DNA of 64,000 nt from Hordeum vulgare subsp. vulgare (Eukaryota; Streptophyta; Magnoliopsida; Poales; Poaceae), in contig NC_058524.1 of the NCBI RefSeq assembly GCF_904849725.1, forward strand, positions 554,407,763-554,471,762, in the 5' to 3' direction. The translations under genes were made by a program, and so were the position numbers. The notes under the pieces are model-generated. The model did not search any database, had not been told where the DNA came from, and worked only from the letters and a program-made list of their open reading frames with translations. Positions 1 to 13,289 of the stretch are shown one piece after another. The number at the start of each line of letters is the position of its first letter. The stretch's first letter is position 1.

Positions 1-1239
1 AACACATGGTCATGTTCAAAATATTGGGCAAACCCGTCCAAAACCATTCCTGCCTATTTCAAGCTTTTGAAATATTTCTATAAGAATTATTCTCAATAAA
101 TTCCAGTAAAATTCTAGCATGTCATATATTATATTCTTGATGATCTTGCCAAGTTTCATTTTAATCCAGGTTGATTTGGCTCCCCTAATCACTCTAAAAC
201 CCTATCTGTCCAGAATCAGATTTGAGCAACTCTACATTGTGAAGTGTCTCCAATTGTGCTAAAATTTGGTGTACATGTTCTAATACTCCAATAAGGCATC
301 CACACCAAGTGGTACACCAAGGAGAATAGAATAACTTGTCCTAAGACCCTCAAAACCCTCTCTGTTGATTTCTGACTTTGGTAAACTTTACATTATAAAG
401 TTTCTCCAATTAACCTCAAACTGTTTGTGCATGCCTTGATGCTCAAATAATGCCCCTACACCAAATATTGGATTTGTGGGAATTTATTTAAATAGGGTTC
501 TAAGCAGAAACCCATTTCTGCCCATTTCTAGAGTTTTTCAAGTCTACATTGGAAAACTTCTCCAGGAAATCCCAAATTTGGCGTGCAAGCCTATTTTCAT
601 CTATTATTTGATCCTGTTAAGTTTCATAGCCATTGGAATCCATCTAGTAGCCTAACCACAGATCAAACACCTTGTGTGCACTCACTAAATTGGCTTCTTT
701 TACCCCTTTCCCTTTTAACATTGAGCTCAAATTTCTACCACAACCTCATATATTTACATTGAACTTCCAGTAACTTTGCCACCCCCTCTGGTCAATTATT
801 GGAGAGAGGCCCTTTGTAACTTTCTCGCATTTTCATCCTTGTAAGCACTGTTTACCTCTCTTCTCATGCTTCTGCTTATGCTATCACCCCAATTCTTTCC
901 AGAGCCTCTCTAGTGTGGCAATGCTTCATTTCAATCCAAGAGATGGCATGCTCATGTGGAGAAAATGAGCAGCACCTCCTCAAGTTGATTTTTGGCCAAA
1001 TATAGGATTGCACTTCAAGTACTAGCTAGGCTCACTTTCCTAAGCTGAAATTTGGAAGGCAAGTAGTCCTTCTATTAACAAGAGTGCTGGACATGGTTTT
1101 CCCTCAACTAACTCCCTGTGCAAACTAGTTTTGCTAGCACTAAGATTACTGCTGCAAACTAAATCAAAGTCAGCACCCATACAAACCTTCTTCACTTGGT
1201 TCCAAACATCACCAGTGATCTCTGGCAAGCATGCCTTGC

Positions 1240-2205
1240 ATGGGAGACATCTTTTTCAGGTCGAAGGGACACCCTGGACACACGTGGCCATGGTGACCAC
1301 GCTGTCAGCCGGCACTAATGATGCTCTCCACCATTTCCTCGTCCCCTAGCTCATGTCCCGCAGATGCAGTATGGCCCAGAGTGCCAGAGCATCCCCCATT
1401 CCTCCTTGACTCCCTCCATGGAGGCAGCTAGCTTCCAATGCCCCTCTGGGACGCGTGGTCGCCGTGTCGTGGGTGCACGAGGAGGCATCTGAGATTTCTA
1501 TCCTCTCCCCTTCTCCATATGGCCTCCCCGAGTGCCCTGAGCCCTCTGGACCAAACGCCCCTCCTCCCTATGAGCCTCCTGAACCTTTCCTCCTCCCCTC
1601 TTGAGCTCTCCTTCCCCTTCAATGGCCACCTCGGCTCCGCTTCGGCCGAGCTTGTGCTCAAGCTCCCTCGGATCTCCCCTCCCTTCTGGCCCTTCACGGA
1701 GCGTGCCAAGCCCTTGCAGATCCCCTCTGCAGCCTCCCCGCTCTCCCTGCACATCTCTAGATGGCCGGAGGTGCCGCCTCCGCGGCCGCCGTTGCTAGGG
1801 CCGCTACGGCTGGTGCAGCCCTCGACCTAGTACCCTCCGGCGGGAGTGAGGCAACCCGGGAGGTGCGGCTTGGTCCGGCGAGCGCCCCGGTGGCCAGGCC
1901 ATCAGAAACGGGTCCCTGTAGCGCCAGCGAGCCTCATCGAGCCCTCTGCCTCCGCGCAGTTGGAGGTTGAAGACGATGGCAGAGATGGGGCCCGTGTGTC
2001 ATCGACCGGGTGGGGGGAAGCTGACGGGTGGCCCCGCCCCGTTTAGTGGTCGCGCCCCTGGTCGAGGGTCGCCTCCTCGCGCGGAAGGCATAATTCCTGC
2101 AAGGCACCTCCCGCGTGGCCTCTCGCCGGTGACCCGAGCCACTGGGCCGGCCCAAGGGCTTATCTGGCGCTGGTGGCGCAATATAGACCCTCCCCGAAGC
2201 TGAGC
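1240..2205 (+). other. GC-rich, CpG-rich island inside the 5' LTR
   Basis: The LTR is AT-rich on both sides of this block, which is rich in GCC, CGG and CCG. Several overlapping ORFs run through it on both strands, but none continues with the same frame usage in the homologous 3' LTR block (about 10090-11050). I read it as non-coding, possibly regulatory or a captured fragment. Confidence 0.5.
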
Positions 2206-3837
2206 TTCTCATTTTTTAATTTTTCCTTAACTATAAAATCCATCAAAAATTTATTCTCACTCCAAATTGCGTGTTTAAAATTGCTACAGGTTCCTAAATT
2301 CAAGCTCTATCCACACAGGTGCTTTGCACATTTTTCTAGGAAGGTTTTTCTGTGGTGTTTTATTTAAAATCTAATTCTGGATAATTTAAACCCCACTTTG
2401 CAAATTCCTACAGGATCCAATTCAACTCCAAATGGAGTGATTCAAACTCCCAGAGCCATCTAAAATCATTCTCTATTTTTAGAACCCTGGTCAACATTTT
2501 TGTGTGACTTATTTCTGTTGCATTAACTGAATAGCCCCTTTTGCTATTTCTTCCACATTGTTAAATCCCTAGTATATTCATTTCAACTCCAAACCCAGTG
2601 AAACCACTCCTAAAAATTTCTAAAGTCATTCTGTGTTAAATGGGTGCCTCCACTCATTTTTAACAGAATGATTTCTGTTGGCTTCTTCAATGATCACCAA
2701 TTGCTCTTTCCATCCATTCAAAAATCCTTCAAGATCCAAATCTCCTATGAAAATATTCAGGTATTTTTCTTATGACCAGAGAGGTCCGAGAAAAATAAAA
2801 CTTCTATTTATAGAATACTTTTATTTCTGCTTGCTATGTGGCTTACTATGGTTGTTTCCGACGATAGTTGACGGTAGACGGAGTATTCGGAGTTCGAGCG
2901 GAATACCTCGAAGACCCCGAGGACTATCGTGAGCAAGGCAAGCATCCCTTTGACCATGACTGAGCATATGTTACCTTGCATGTTATTAATAGCAAGTATT
3001 CCCGTTGCATATGATCATAAGTGTCGGTAATCATCTGATATGTTGTTATCGAAGGCTCTCCCGGAGCACATGCATTGAGCTTGACCCTACCCCTTGAGGG
3101 TCATGCTAATACCATGTTGACAAGTAAAGATAGAAGTATATTATCATGAGCATGTTGTTGTCATAAAACAAGAGTTTATGAAAACCCCGTCGGGTGCCAC
3201 TAATGCCCGAGGGTGATGACGAGTTGGTGGTCACTTTTGGTGAAGTGATGCACCCGGTGTTTTGTGTGAGTAAGGTTTCGGAAATGGGATTAGATTTATG
3301 AAGTGTAGACCGTCCCAACCTTACCAGTACGACCACGTTACCCTTATGGGACAGGGCTATGTTAATTACTCTGGTCGGTGCTAGCAAAGAGCCACATTAC
3401 TAGTGGCGGGAGTGATTGTAGTCGCTCTTGTGATGGGGTCGTGCCGGGTAGGATGTCCATTTTTATGAGTTCCAGTCACACCGTTGGTCCCTGCACGGTC
3501 GGTACGGTCCAGAGTTGGTGCTCGTAAGACGTACAACATGTGGGCTGGGTACCAATCGAGTGGACCTCTTTGTCTAGTATCGTCTGGGGAAAGGCATTGA
3601 TCGGGTACTTACCTCGGGTATGTTAAATACCGCGAGTCGTGGATGACACGGAAGTTTCCCGGATCTCGTGGGTCCAGCGTACTACCTCTGCAGAGTGTAA
3701 ACTATTCGAATAGCCATGTCCACGGTCAAGGACAGTTGGGTAATCCTGCTTAAACTATATCCTGATATTTCCGCATAAACCAAGTGTGTGTGAGTGAGTG
3801 GGTATGGTGTTGAAAAAGGTGTTTTTATGAAAATAAC

Positions 3838-3981
3838 GATATGACCAAGTTCGGTGACTTGGCATATAGGGTGAACCCGGATGGTTCAGCCCTCAATTGT
3901 TATATCGAGGATATGACCAAGTATGGTGACTTGGCATATAGGGTGAACTCGGATGGTTCAGCCATTAGCAGATATGTTGAT
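3838..3981 (+). repeat. Tandem pair of 72-bp repeats inside the LTR
   Basis: GATATGACCAAG followed by GTGACTTGGCATAT and GGTGAAC recurs at 3838 and 3910. The same pair, also with a 72-bp period, is present in the 3' LTR at 12641 and 12713, so the duplication predates insertion and belongs to the family. Confidence 0.85.
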
Positions 3982-4490
3982 ATCTGTAACCTGTTCTCCA
4001 AGATTAATTCTTTAACTTGATGCATATTCATGATCTTTCCACCCAGATGAGTTACACTAAGGATGCATGATATTGATAACCTTCACTTTCGTTGATTTTC
4101 ATGTCATGGGCTGTTTGCGAGTACATTCAAAGTACTCATTGGCTTGCCACTGGTTATTTCATTGACCAGGTATGAAAGACAAGATATGGTGGAGATTAAC
4201 TCGGTGACGTTCTTGCGAGCTAGGACGCTTCCCAGTCAGAATGCCTGTAGGTTAAGGTTGATGGCATGGGTTCACGCTTTCAACCAGTAATTCCGCTATT
4301 GGTCTAGTTTGGTGTGTTGGCCTATAAGGCCCTATATATGTAAGACTCGACCGAAGTGGTCATTTATTGTATCAAATGGTATGTATGGATGTAAGACTCT
4401 TTTATTCGGTATCTGTGTTCGGTGTGCATTGATCTCTGGGATCACTGAGCACGGCGATTCTCGACTAGTAAGTCAGGGTCCCAACAGAGC

Positions 4491-4503
4491 TGGTATCAGA
4501 GCC
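4491..4503 (+). promoter_or_regulatory. Primer binding site, initiator tRNA-Met type
   Basis: TGGTATCAGAGCC lies 4 bp after the end of the 5' LTR and matches the 3' end of plant initiator tRNA-Met exactly. It fixes the LTR boundary and the plus-strand orientation. Confidence 0.92.
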
Positions 4504-7500
4504 ATCCTGACTGTAGGAAGCCTTAGTTAGCACGGACGATAGTTAGGATAACACAGCTTTCCAGATCCTTCAAAATACTTACAAAACCTATATATTTTCT
4601 CGACTCTCCTAAATCTTCAAAGAAACTTAAGGTTATGCTCTAGCCTTCCACTCTTATTTTCCTGACACTCCTCGTCAACTTTTTCAAAACATGCAAATGG
4701 TTGCTAGTAACTTATGCCCTCTGACCACGGGATAAATTGAAATCCTCATGAGAAGCCGGAATGAAGTAACCTTTCCAGGCAAACACCTGAGCTGAAAGAC
4801 AGAGAAGACAACTCTGCGACCAGACGACACCAACAGAAGTACCTCCATGAGGAACAAGGACATCGAGGCTTAGAAGATGATGAAACCCTGGGCACTGTTC
4901 CAGAGTGATGCCACTTTCTCCGACAATAACCTGGACATAATATATGCAACCCTTGATCTGCATCACTAATAGAGCGACCCTATTAGTTATAAGGAATTGT
5001 GTCGACCACCACCGGTGGATGAGAACCTCGCCATTTGGTCCGCCTCACCTTAGTGAGCAGGGAAACGGTTCTCTTCATCCCCCGCTATAGGTGTCGGTAT
5101 CGCAATTAGTATGATTGACAGATCAAAACTATATCATGTCGTGCAAATATCGGTGCATGAAGATGTCCCCTTGAGACCCTCAAAGCCTCAGAAGAAAAGA
5201 AGATGATGAAAAGATCATGAAGACAAGGAAGATCCTGTCAATGGCAGCAATGAAGAACCACCTTCGTCAGCAACTTCCTAGACGAGAAAACAACAAGAGT
5301 TCTCTACAACTCAAGCAAATTGCTTTGGCAAGCGACAATAAGAGGCGCGACAACACCACGAGAAGGCCGAGAAGACTTAGCGGACTCCTCTCCGAGGCAC
5401 GAAGCGAGCACGACCATCGAGTCCTAGAACTCTACGAAAGGATGAGTCGTGAATTCCCTATGTGAAGTCGAGTGCGTGGAATGGTTCGGATGGACCATGT
5501 TATGTGTTGTTTGTTTTGTTGTTTGTGCTTTGATATAAGTCGCACTTTTGCTTAGGCAACAAGCATGCGGTTATATCACTCGTCTTATTTTTAATGATCA
5601 AGATGGTTTTAGCACTTGTTTGAGTTGACTTGTCAACGCTTGTTTGATTGCATTGAAGCCCTTAGACACTCCCCTTTGTGCTCTCTCTCTCACCCTTCCG
5701 ACAACTGAAGACGGCAAGGCAAGATGAACCAAGGATCCACTTCGAAGGACGACTGACACTGAAGACATTGACTGTGCTATGCTTAACCAGACGCAACCTA
5801 TAGGAGTGTGCTTTCCCTGAAGGTTGGAAAACCACACTAGACCATACTAACCTCCACAAGCCTTTCCGGCTCAAAATTTTCTGGTCACGTGTCTAGTACA
5901 CTGACTTCCCAGAACACGTGTAGGTCCCCAATAAACCCCGCTTAGCACCGGGTTCCGTATGGAACGAGTGATCGCAGTGAACAAGTATCCTTCAATCTTA
6001 AGCTAGCACTGTAACCTTGATGCCGTAAGAGAACCGTTCTCTGATATATAAGAGTATTAGACTAAAGACTGTCATGGTGATGATGATATGTGTCTTGAGG
6101 ATATAGCTAGACTATCTTGGTGGATCGTAAGGTTCTTATGAAGGTAGGTGAATTTGGTGGAACAAGTTGGTATAGTGTCAGAACCCACATAATCTGAAGT
6201 AAGATTGGATTTAGTAGGACGATTATGATCGCAAACATTATTCTTGGTGGTATACATGACTTTAGCAAGTAGTTGGCATGGTTTGGAGATAATTACCATA
6301 ATGGCTTGGAGTATCAAGTAGACTTCTTGTTGGACTTGAGTCTTTGATTTAAATAGGTAATCTTAATAGAGTATTGAGGATGACAAAGACCACATGGTTC
6401 GGAGTAAATCAGATTTAGCTCGATAATCTCGATCATGATACCATGTTTCTCGGTGGATATAGAGTGCGTATACTTGGAGTTGTCAAATAGATTTACAACC
6501 TATGTAGTTTGGCCTTGGAGATTAGATGGCCATGATTATTGAAGTTGGTGGATGTACTATGACGTAATTCTTGCAGTAATAAGTTAATTATGAGGACTTT
6601 AAGCGATTATGTAGAACCCCATCAATGTTGGATATGTAGGAGTGATAGGTCCAGTAATGATTGATCGGATTGATGCTTGGTCGGATTCAAAGAAAGGAAA
6701 CAAGATATTGGATTGGTATATTATGTGTTTCCTTAATATAGTAATGTAGTACCCTATCCATTGGATGACTTAGATGGACATTTGGATTTGTTGTGTCTTA
6801 TATTCAATCCTAGGAACTTGTATGTCTCCCTGAGGTTCTCGCATGAGAATGCATGTGCATCATTACTACACCATGCTTGTAGTGTTGGGTTTAGTTCTTC
6901 CCTCAACCCGGAGTTGGCTAGCATGAGCGGTCTGGAGTTGACCTTGTGGGGTGGTATCTTTGATGAGATGAGGTGATGTTGTCCCAAGTTAGCGGTCGAA
7001 CTATTGGCATCTAAGGAATGTGCTTAGAGATAAGATGATAACTATTCGCCCACATCCTAAGTTCCTTAACACCCTAAAGCTTCGTTGAGCTATAAGATGG
7101 ACGGATTACGACCCCAGAAGACGAGTCTAAGTCGTTAAAATATGGCCAGTACCCACCCATAGAAAGTTCTGTTCTCCTCACCTGACTCTTGAGCACTGTG
7201 CTTATGTCGTGTTTGGGAAGGTAGGTTATCATCCTCACTGATGATATACTTATTCACCTAGTAAGAGGACAAGTGCCTCAGTGCTATTTAGCTCGACCAC
7301 AAACACCACAGACTGCAACCCCGGCAACCGAAGACAGTCTCCACAAGCATGGTGAAGCATCCACATGATCAAGGAGCCTCGACGACACAGAAGAACGGCA
7401 CATTTTATTGCAACTCCAGCATCAACTACGCCTAATCACTCGCCATGATGACACACCTCGGTTCCTTCATAAGAAGAGACCGCAAGGACACCACTAGCAC

Positions 7501-8289
7501 ACTAACACCACACGTGCACCGAGCCGATGCCTAATCATCATGAACCCTGCCGCCGTGGAGAACCGCCGTGCGGGCAGCAGCATCTTGGCGATCATCATGG
7601 ACGATCACGCAGTACAGCATCGAGACCCCGACCAGCAACGCCACCATCCCGGACAGGAAGATGATGAGCCATCCGGGGGTCTCGTCCGCCACTAGCATCC
7701 CTCCTCGAGCACCTGTAGCAGCAGCAGAAGAAGAGGACCGGAGCAGCAGCAAGTAGCGAGGCTGGGTGGAGATCTAGACGGACTCCCTGTCCAAATTTAT
7801 AGCCATGCTCGGAGAGCCACTAGCCAGGCCACCAGCCCCGTTTGCCGCTCGACCATCGGTGCTCGCTGGGAATCCCAGAGCAGTGCCGACATGCCAGGCC
7901 CGTGAGATGAGTGCTCGCTGCGCTGGCAGATGGCTCACCGCACACCACCGTAGGGCGGCCCCGGACACCGTACGCCCTAGGCAGCGCAAGTGGAGGAAGC
8001 ACACGGGGCTCACCCAAGAAAGAAGAATCAGAGGTAGAAGAAGAGGCTGACGGCGGACCCTGGGCCCACTTGTCACCCAGAGTAATTACCGAGCAACACG
8101 TACGACTAGAAAGCAGTTATGACAACTTTCCCTTTCTCCAACATCCTCGTAGAATGCAGATGCATCAATAATTGCATGTTTTAGATGACCCCGTCAGACC
8201 GCGCATTCAGATTATTGCCGCTAGCAAGTCCTGTAGCATAATAGGAGCAGACCCTTGTTTCCGCCTTAACAAATCTCGGGGACTAGATT

Positions 8290-8303
8290 AAGGGGGTAAG
8301 GTC
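8290..8303 (+). promoter_or_regulatory. Polypurine tract of the LARD element
   Basis: AAGGGGGTAAGGTC stands directly before the TG that opens the 3' LTR. This is the expected primer for plus-strand DNA synthesis. Confidence 0.85.
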
Positions 8304-11300
8304 TGTCACACCCAGTTTTTGTCCTTCTTGATTACTTAACTTATTTCAAAAATCAGGACCAATTAATTTTTTTGTGAATGCTTGTGATGCTTGGATTGAC
8401 TATTGTTTCCCTGTTTGCTTGAATGCATGTGATTGCTCCCCATTAACTCTTGCCATCCTCCTAATCACCTTCTAATTCCATGATATCGTACCTAATGATC
8501 ATGCCATGTGTTTAGGATAAATATCTATTTTCACAAAATATTATTGTCACTAAAAAGCATTTCTTTGAATTAAACTTTCAAACCCCTGAGATGAGGTTTG
8601 TACTACAAGTCCTCAATCTATGGAATTTCTTTTGCACCAATTATTTTATTTGAAACCTATTATCAAAATGGCTTCCAAAAACCACCATATTATTATTTTA
8701 AAGGTTATTTTATTATTTTATTTAAAAGCCCTCCTGTGAGGCCAGAAATGGTCTCCTGTGAAGGAAAGTTATTTTTATTGCTTTCAAAATATTTAAGAAA
8801 ATTTAAGGAAACTCAGTGGATATATTTATTCCATATTTATGAGTTTCAACACATGGTCATGTTCAAAATATTGGGCAAACCACTCCAAAACCATTCCTGC
8901 CTATTTCAAGCTTTTGAAATATTTATATAAGAAATATTCTCAATACATTCCAGTAAAAATCAAGCATGTCATATATTATATTCTTGATGATCTTGCCAAG
9001 TTTCATTTTAATCCAAGTTGATTTGGCTCCCCTAATCACTCTAAAACCCTATCTGTCCAGAATCAAATTTGAGCAACTCTACATTGTGAAGTGTCTCCAA
9101 TTGTGCTCAAATTGGTGTACATGTTCTAATACTCCAATAAGGCATCCACACCAAGTGGTACACTAAGGAGAATAGAATAACTTGTCCTGAGACCCTCAAA
9201 ACACTCTCTGTTGATATCTGACTTTGGTAAACTTTACATTATAAAGTTTCTCCAATTAACCTCAAACTTTTTGTGCATGCCTTGATGCTCAAATAAAGCC
9301 CCTACACCAAATATTGAATTTGTGGGAATTTATTTGAATAGGGTGCTAAGCAGAAACCCATTTCTGCCCATTTCTAGGGTTTTTCAAGTCTACATTGGGA
9401 AACTTCTCCATCAAATCCCAAATTTGGTGTGCAAGCCTATTTTCATCTATTATTTGATCGTGTTAAGTTTCATAGCCATTGCAATCCATCTAGTAGCCTA
9501 ACCATAGATCAAACACCTTGTGTGCACTCACTAAATTGGTTCTTTTGCCCCTTTCCCTTTTACCCTTGAGCTCAAATTTCTACCACAGCCTCATATAGTT
9601 ACATTGTACTTCCAGTAACTTTGCCACCCCCTCTGGTCAATTATTGGAGAGAGGCCCTTTGTAACTTTCTCTCATTTTCATCCTTGTAAGCACTGTTTTA
9701 CCTGTCTTCTATTGCTTCTGCTTATGCTATCACCCCCAATTCTTTCCAGAGCCTCTCTAGTGTGGCAATGCTTCATTTCAAACCAAGGGATGGCATGCTC
9801 ATGTGGAGAAAATGAGCAGCACCTCCTCAAGTTGATTTCTGGCCAAAATATAGGATTGCACTTCAAGTACTAGCTAGGCTCACTTTCCTAAGCTGAAATT
9901 TGGCAGGCAATTAGTCCTTCTATTAACAAGAGTCCTGGACATGGTTTTCCCTCAACTAACTCACTGTGCAAACTAGTTTTGCTAGCACTAAGTTTACTGC
10001 TACAAACTAAATCAAAGTCAGCACGGATACAAACCTTCTTCACTTGGCTCCAAACTTCACCAGTGACCTCTGGCAAGCATGCCTTGCATGGGAGACATCT
10101 TTTTCAGGTCGAAGGGACACCCTGGACACGCGTGGCCATGGTGACCAGGCTGTCAGCCTGCACTAACGGTGCTCTGCACCATTTCCTCGTCCCCTAGCTC
10201 ATGTCCCGCAGATGCAGTATGCCCCAGAGCGCCAGAGCATCCCCCATTCCACCTTGACTCCCTCCACGGCGGTAGCTAGCTTCCAATGCCCCTCTGGGAC
10301 GCGTGGTCGTCATGCCGTGGGTGCACCAGGAGGCATTCAAGATTTCTCTCCTCTCCCCCTCTCCATATTGCATCCTCGAGTGCCCTGAGCCCTCTGGATC
10401 AAACCCCCCCTCCTCCCTATGAGCCTCCTGAACCTTTCCTCCTCCCCTCTTGAGCTCTCCTTCCCCTTCAATGGCCACCTCGGCTCCGCTTCGGCCGAGC
10501 TTGAGCTCAAGCTCCCTCGGCTCTCCCCTCCCATCTGGCCCGTCCCGGAGCGTGCCAAGCCCTTGCAGATCCCTCCTGCAGCCTCCCCGCTCTCCCTGCC
10601 CAACTCTAGATGGCCGGAGGTGCCGCCTCCGCGGCAGCCGTTGCTAGGGCCGCTGCGGCCGGTGTAGCCCTCGACCTAGTGCCCTCCGGCGGGAGTGAGG
10701 CAACCAGGGAGGTGCGGCTAGGTCCGGCGAGCGCCCCGGTGGCCGGGCCGTCGGAAACGGGGCCCTGTAGCGCCGGCGAGCCTCATCGAGCCCTCTTCCT
10801 CCACGCAGTTGGAGGTTGAAGACGATGGCAGAGATGGGGCCCATGCGTCATCGACCGGTGGGGGGAAGCTGATGGGTGGCCCCGCCCCGTTTAGTGGTCA
10901 CGCCCCTGGTCGAGGGTCGCCTCCTCGCGCGGAAGGCGTAATGCCCGCAAGTCACCTCCCGCGTGGCCTCTCGCAGGTGGCCCGAGCCACTGGGCCGGCC
11001 CAAGGGCTTATCTGGCGCTGGTGGCGCAAGATAGCCCCTCCCCGAAGCTGAGCTTCTCATTTTTAAATTTTTCCTTAACTATAAAATCCATCAAAAGTTC
11101 ATTATGACTCCAAATTGCATGTTTAAAATTGCTACAGGTTCCTAAATTCAAGCTCTGTCCACACATGTGCTTTGCACATTTTTCCAGGAAGGTTTTCTAT
11201 GGTGTTTTATTTAAAATCGAATTCTTGATAATTTAAAGCCCACTTTGTAAATTCCTAGAGGATCCAATTCAACTCCAATTGGAGTGATTCAAACTCCCAT

Positions 11301-13289
11301 AGCCTTCTAAAATCATTCTCTATTTTTAGAACCCTCGTCAACATTTTTTTGTGACTTATTTCTGTTGCATCAAATGAATAGCCCCTTTTGCTATTTATTC
11401 CACATTATTAAATACCTAGTATATTCATTATTAAAGTCAATCTATGTTAAATGGGTGCCTCCACTCATTTTTAACAGAATGATTTCTGTTGGCTTCTTCA
11501 ATGATCACCTATTGCTCTTTCCATCCATTCAAAAATCCTTGATGATCCAAATCTCCTATGAAAATATTCAGGTATTTTTCATATGAACAGAGAGGTCCAA
11601 GAAAAATAAAACTTCTATTTATAGAACACTTTTATTTCTGCTGGCTATGTGGCTTACTGTGGTTGTTTCCGACGATAGTTGACGGTAGACGGAGTATTCG
11701 GAGTTGGAGCGGAAGACCTCGAAGACCCCGAGGACTATCGTGAGCAAGGCAAGCAGCCCTTTGACCATGACTGAGCATATGTTACCTTTCATGTTATTAA
11801 TAGCAAGTATTCCCGTTGCATATGATCATAAGTGTCGGTAATCATCTGATATGATTTTACCGAAGGCTCCCCCGGAACACATGCATTGAGCTTGACCCTA
11901 CCCCTTGAGGGTCATGCTAATACCATGTTGACAAATAAAGATAGAAGTATATTATCATGAGCATTTTGTTTTCATAAAACAAGAGTTTATGAAAACCCCG
12001 TCGGGTGCCACTAATGCCCGAGGGTGATGATGAGTTGGTGGTCACTTTTGGTGAAGTGATGCACCCGGTGTTTGGTGTGAGTAAGGTTTCGGAAATGGGA
12101 CTAGATTTATGAAGTGTCGACCGTCCCAACCTTACCAGTACGACCACGTTACCCCTTATGGGAAGGGGCTATGTTAATTACTCTGGTCGGTGCTAGCAAA
12201 GAGCCGCATTACTAGTGGCGGGAGTGATTGTAGTCGCTCTCGTGATGGGGTCGTGCCGGGTAGGATGACTATGCCATTTTTATGAGTTCCAGTCACACCG
12301 TTGGTCCCCGCATGGTCGGTATGGTCCAGAGTTGGTGCTCGTAAGACGTACGACATGTGGGCTGGGTACCAATCGAGTGGACCTCTTTGTCTAGTATCGT
12401 CAGGGGAAAGGCATTGATTGGGTACTTACCTCGGGTATGTGAAATACCGCGAGTCGTGGATGACACAGAAGTTTCCCGGTCTCGTGGGTCCAGCAAATAC
12501 CTCTACAGAGTGTAAACTATTCGAATAGCCATGTCCACGGTCAAGGACAGTTGGGTAATCCTTCTTAAACTACGTCCTGATATTTCCGCATAAACCAAAT
12601 GTGTGTGAGTGAGTGGGTGTGGTGTTGATATGAAAATAATGATATGACCAAGTTCGGTGACTTGGCATATCGGGTGAACCCGGATGGTTGAGCCCTCAAC
12701 TGTTATATCGAGGATATGACCAAGTATGGTGACTTGGCATATAGGGTGAACTCATATGGTTCAGCCCTTAGTAGATATGTTTATATCTGTAACCTATTCT
12801 CCAAGATTAATTCTTTAACTTGATGCATATTCATGATCTTTCCACCTAGATGAGTTACACTAAAGATGCATGATATTGATATCCTTCACTTTCGTTGATT
12901 TTCATGTCATGGGCTGTTTGCGAGTACATTCAAAGTACTCATTGGCTGGCCACTGGTTATTTCATTGACCAGGTATGAAAGACAAGATATGGTGGAGATT
13001 AACTCGGTGACATTCTTGCGAGCTAGGACGCTTCCCAAACAGAATGCTTGTAGGTTAAGGCTGATGGCATGGGTTCACGCTTTCAATCAATAATTCCGCT
13101 ATTGGTCCAATTTGGTGTGTTGGCCTATAAGGCACTATATATGTAAGACTCGACCGAAGTGGTCATTTATTGTATCAAACGGTATGTATGGATGTAAGAC
13201 TCTTTTATTCGGTATCTGTGTTCGATGAGCATTGATCTCTGGGATCACTGAGCACGGCGATTCTCGACTAGTAAGTCGGGGTCCCCACA
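8304..13289 (+). repeat. 3' LTR of the LARD element, complete
   Basis: This 4986-bp LTR starts TGTCACACCC and ends GTCCCCACA. It repeats the 5' LTR, including a GC-rich island (about 10090-11050) and the 72-bp tandem pair (12641, 12713). It ends inside a coding exon of the neighbouring CACTA gene. Confidence 0.92.

Larger units (their letters stand above)
1..4486 (+). repeat. 5' LTR of the LARD element (left end missing)
   Basis: This aligns from base 1 to the stretch starting at 8848 in the 3' LTR and ends with GTCCCAACA before the primer site. In one 120-bp block (2821-2940 against its partner near 11632) I count four mismatches, so the copy is not recent. Against the 3' LTR it keeps about 33 bp (around 2590-2625) that the other copy lacks. 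About 544 bp of the LTR lies left of the window. Confidence 0.9.
4487..8303 (+). other. Non-coding interior of the LARD element
   Basis: This is 3.8 kb between primer site and polypurine tract. The longest ORFs are short, overlap on both strands and show no gag, protease, integrase or reverse transcriptase motif. The stretch 7500-8080 is GC-rich and holds several unrelated ORFs of 60-100 codons that I do not regard as genes. In this family the interior is thought to act as structured RNA for packaging and replication in trans; nothing here tests that. Confidence 0.75.
1..13289 (+). mobile_element. LARD-type (Sukkula/Erika-like) LTR retrotransposon, non-coding, 5' end outside window
   Basis: Two long direct repeats, 1-4486 and 8848-13289, flank a 3.8 kb interior with no credible ORF. 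The interior starts with a methionyl-tRNA primer site (4491) and ends with a polypurine tract (8290). The second repeat extends upstream to TGTCACACCC at 8304 and ends in CA at 13289, so the full LTR is 4986 bp. An LTR of about 5 kb with an interior of about 3.5-4 kb and no genes is the hallmark of the large retrotransposon derivatives described from barley and relatives. The sub-family name is from recognition of the LTR. The element would depend on enzymes supplied in trans. It sits in the last visible exon of a CACTA gene. The base at 13290 onward (attgc) would be the target duplication, but its partner is outside the window. Confidence 0.85.

Noticed and set aside
1438..2212. Several ORFs of 60-130 codons in the LARD LTR
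   Set aside because: They overlap on both strands in a GC-rich block and are not kept in frame in the 3' LTR copy.
7531..8171. Cluster of ORFs in the LARD interior
   Set aside because: No motif, frames overlap on both strands, and LARD interiors of this type are non-coding.
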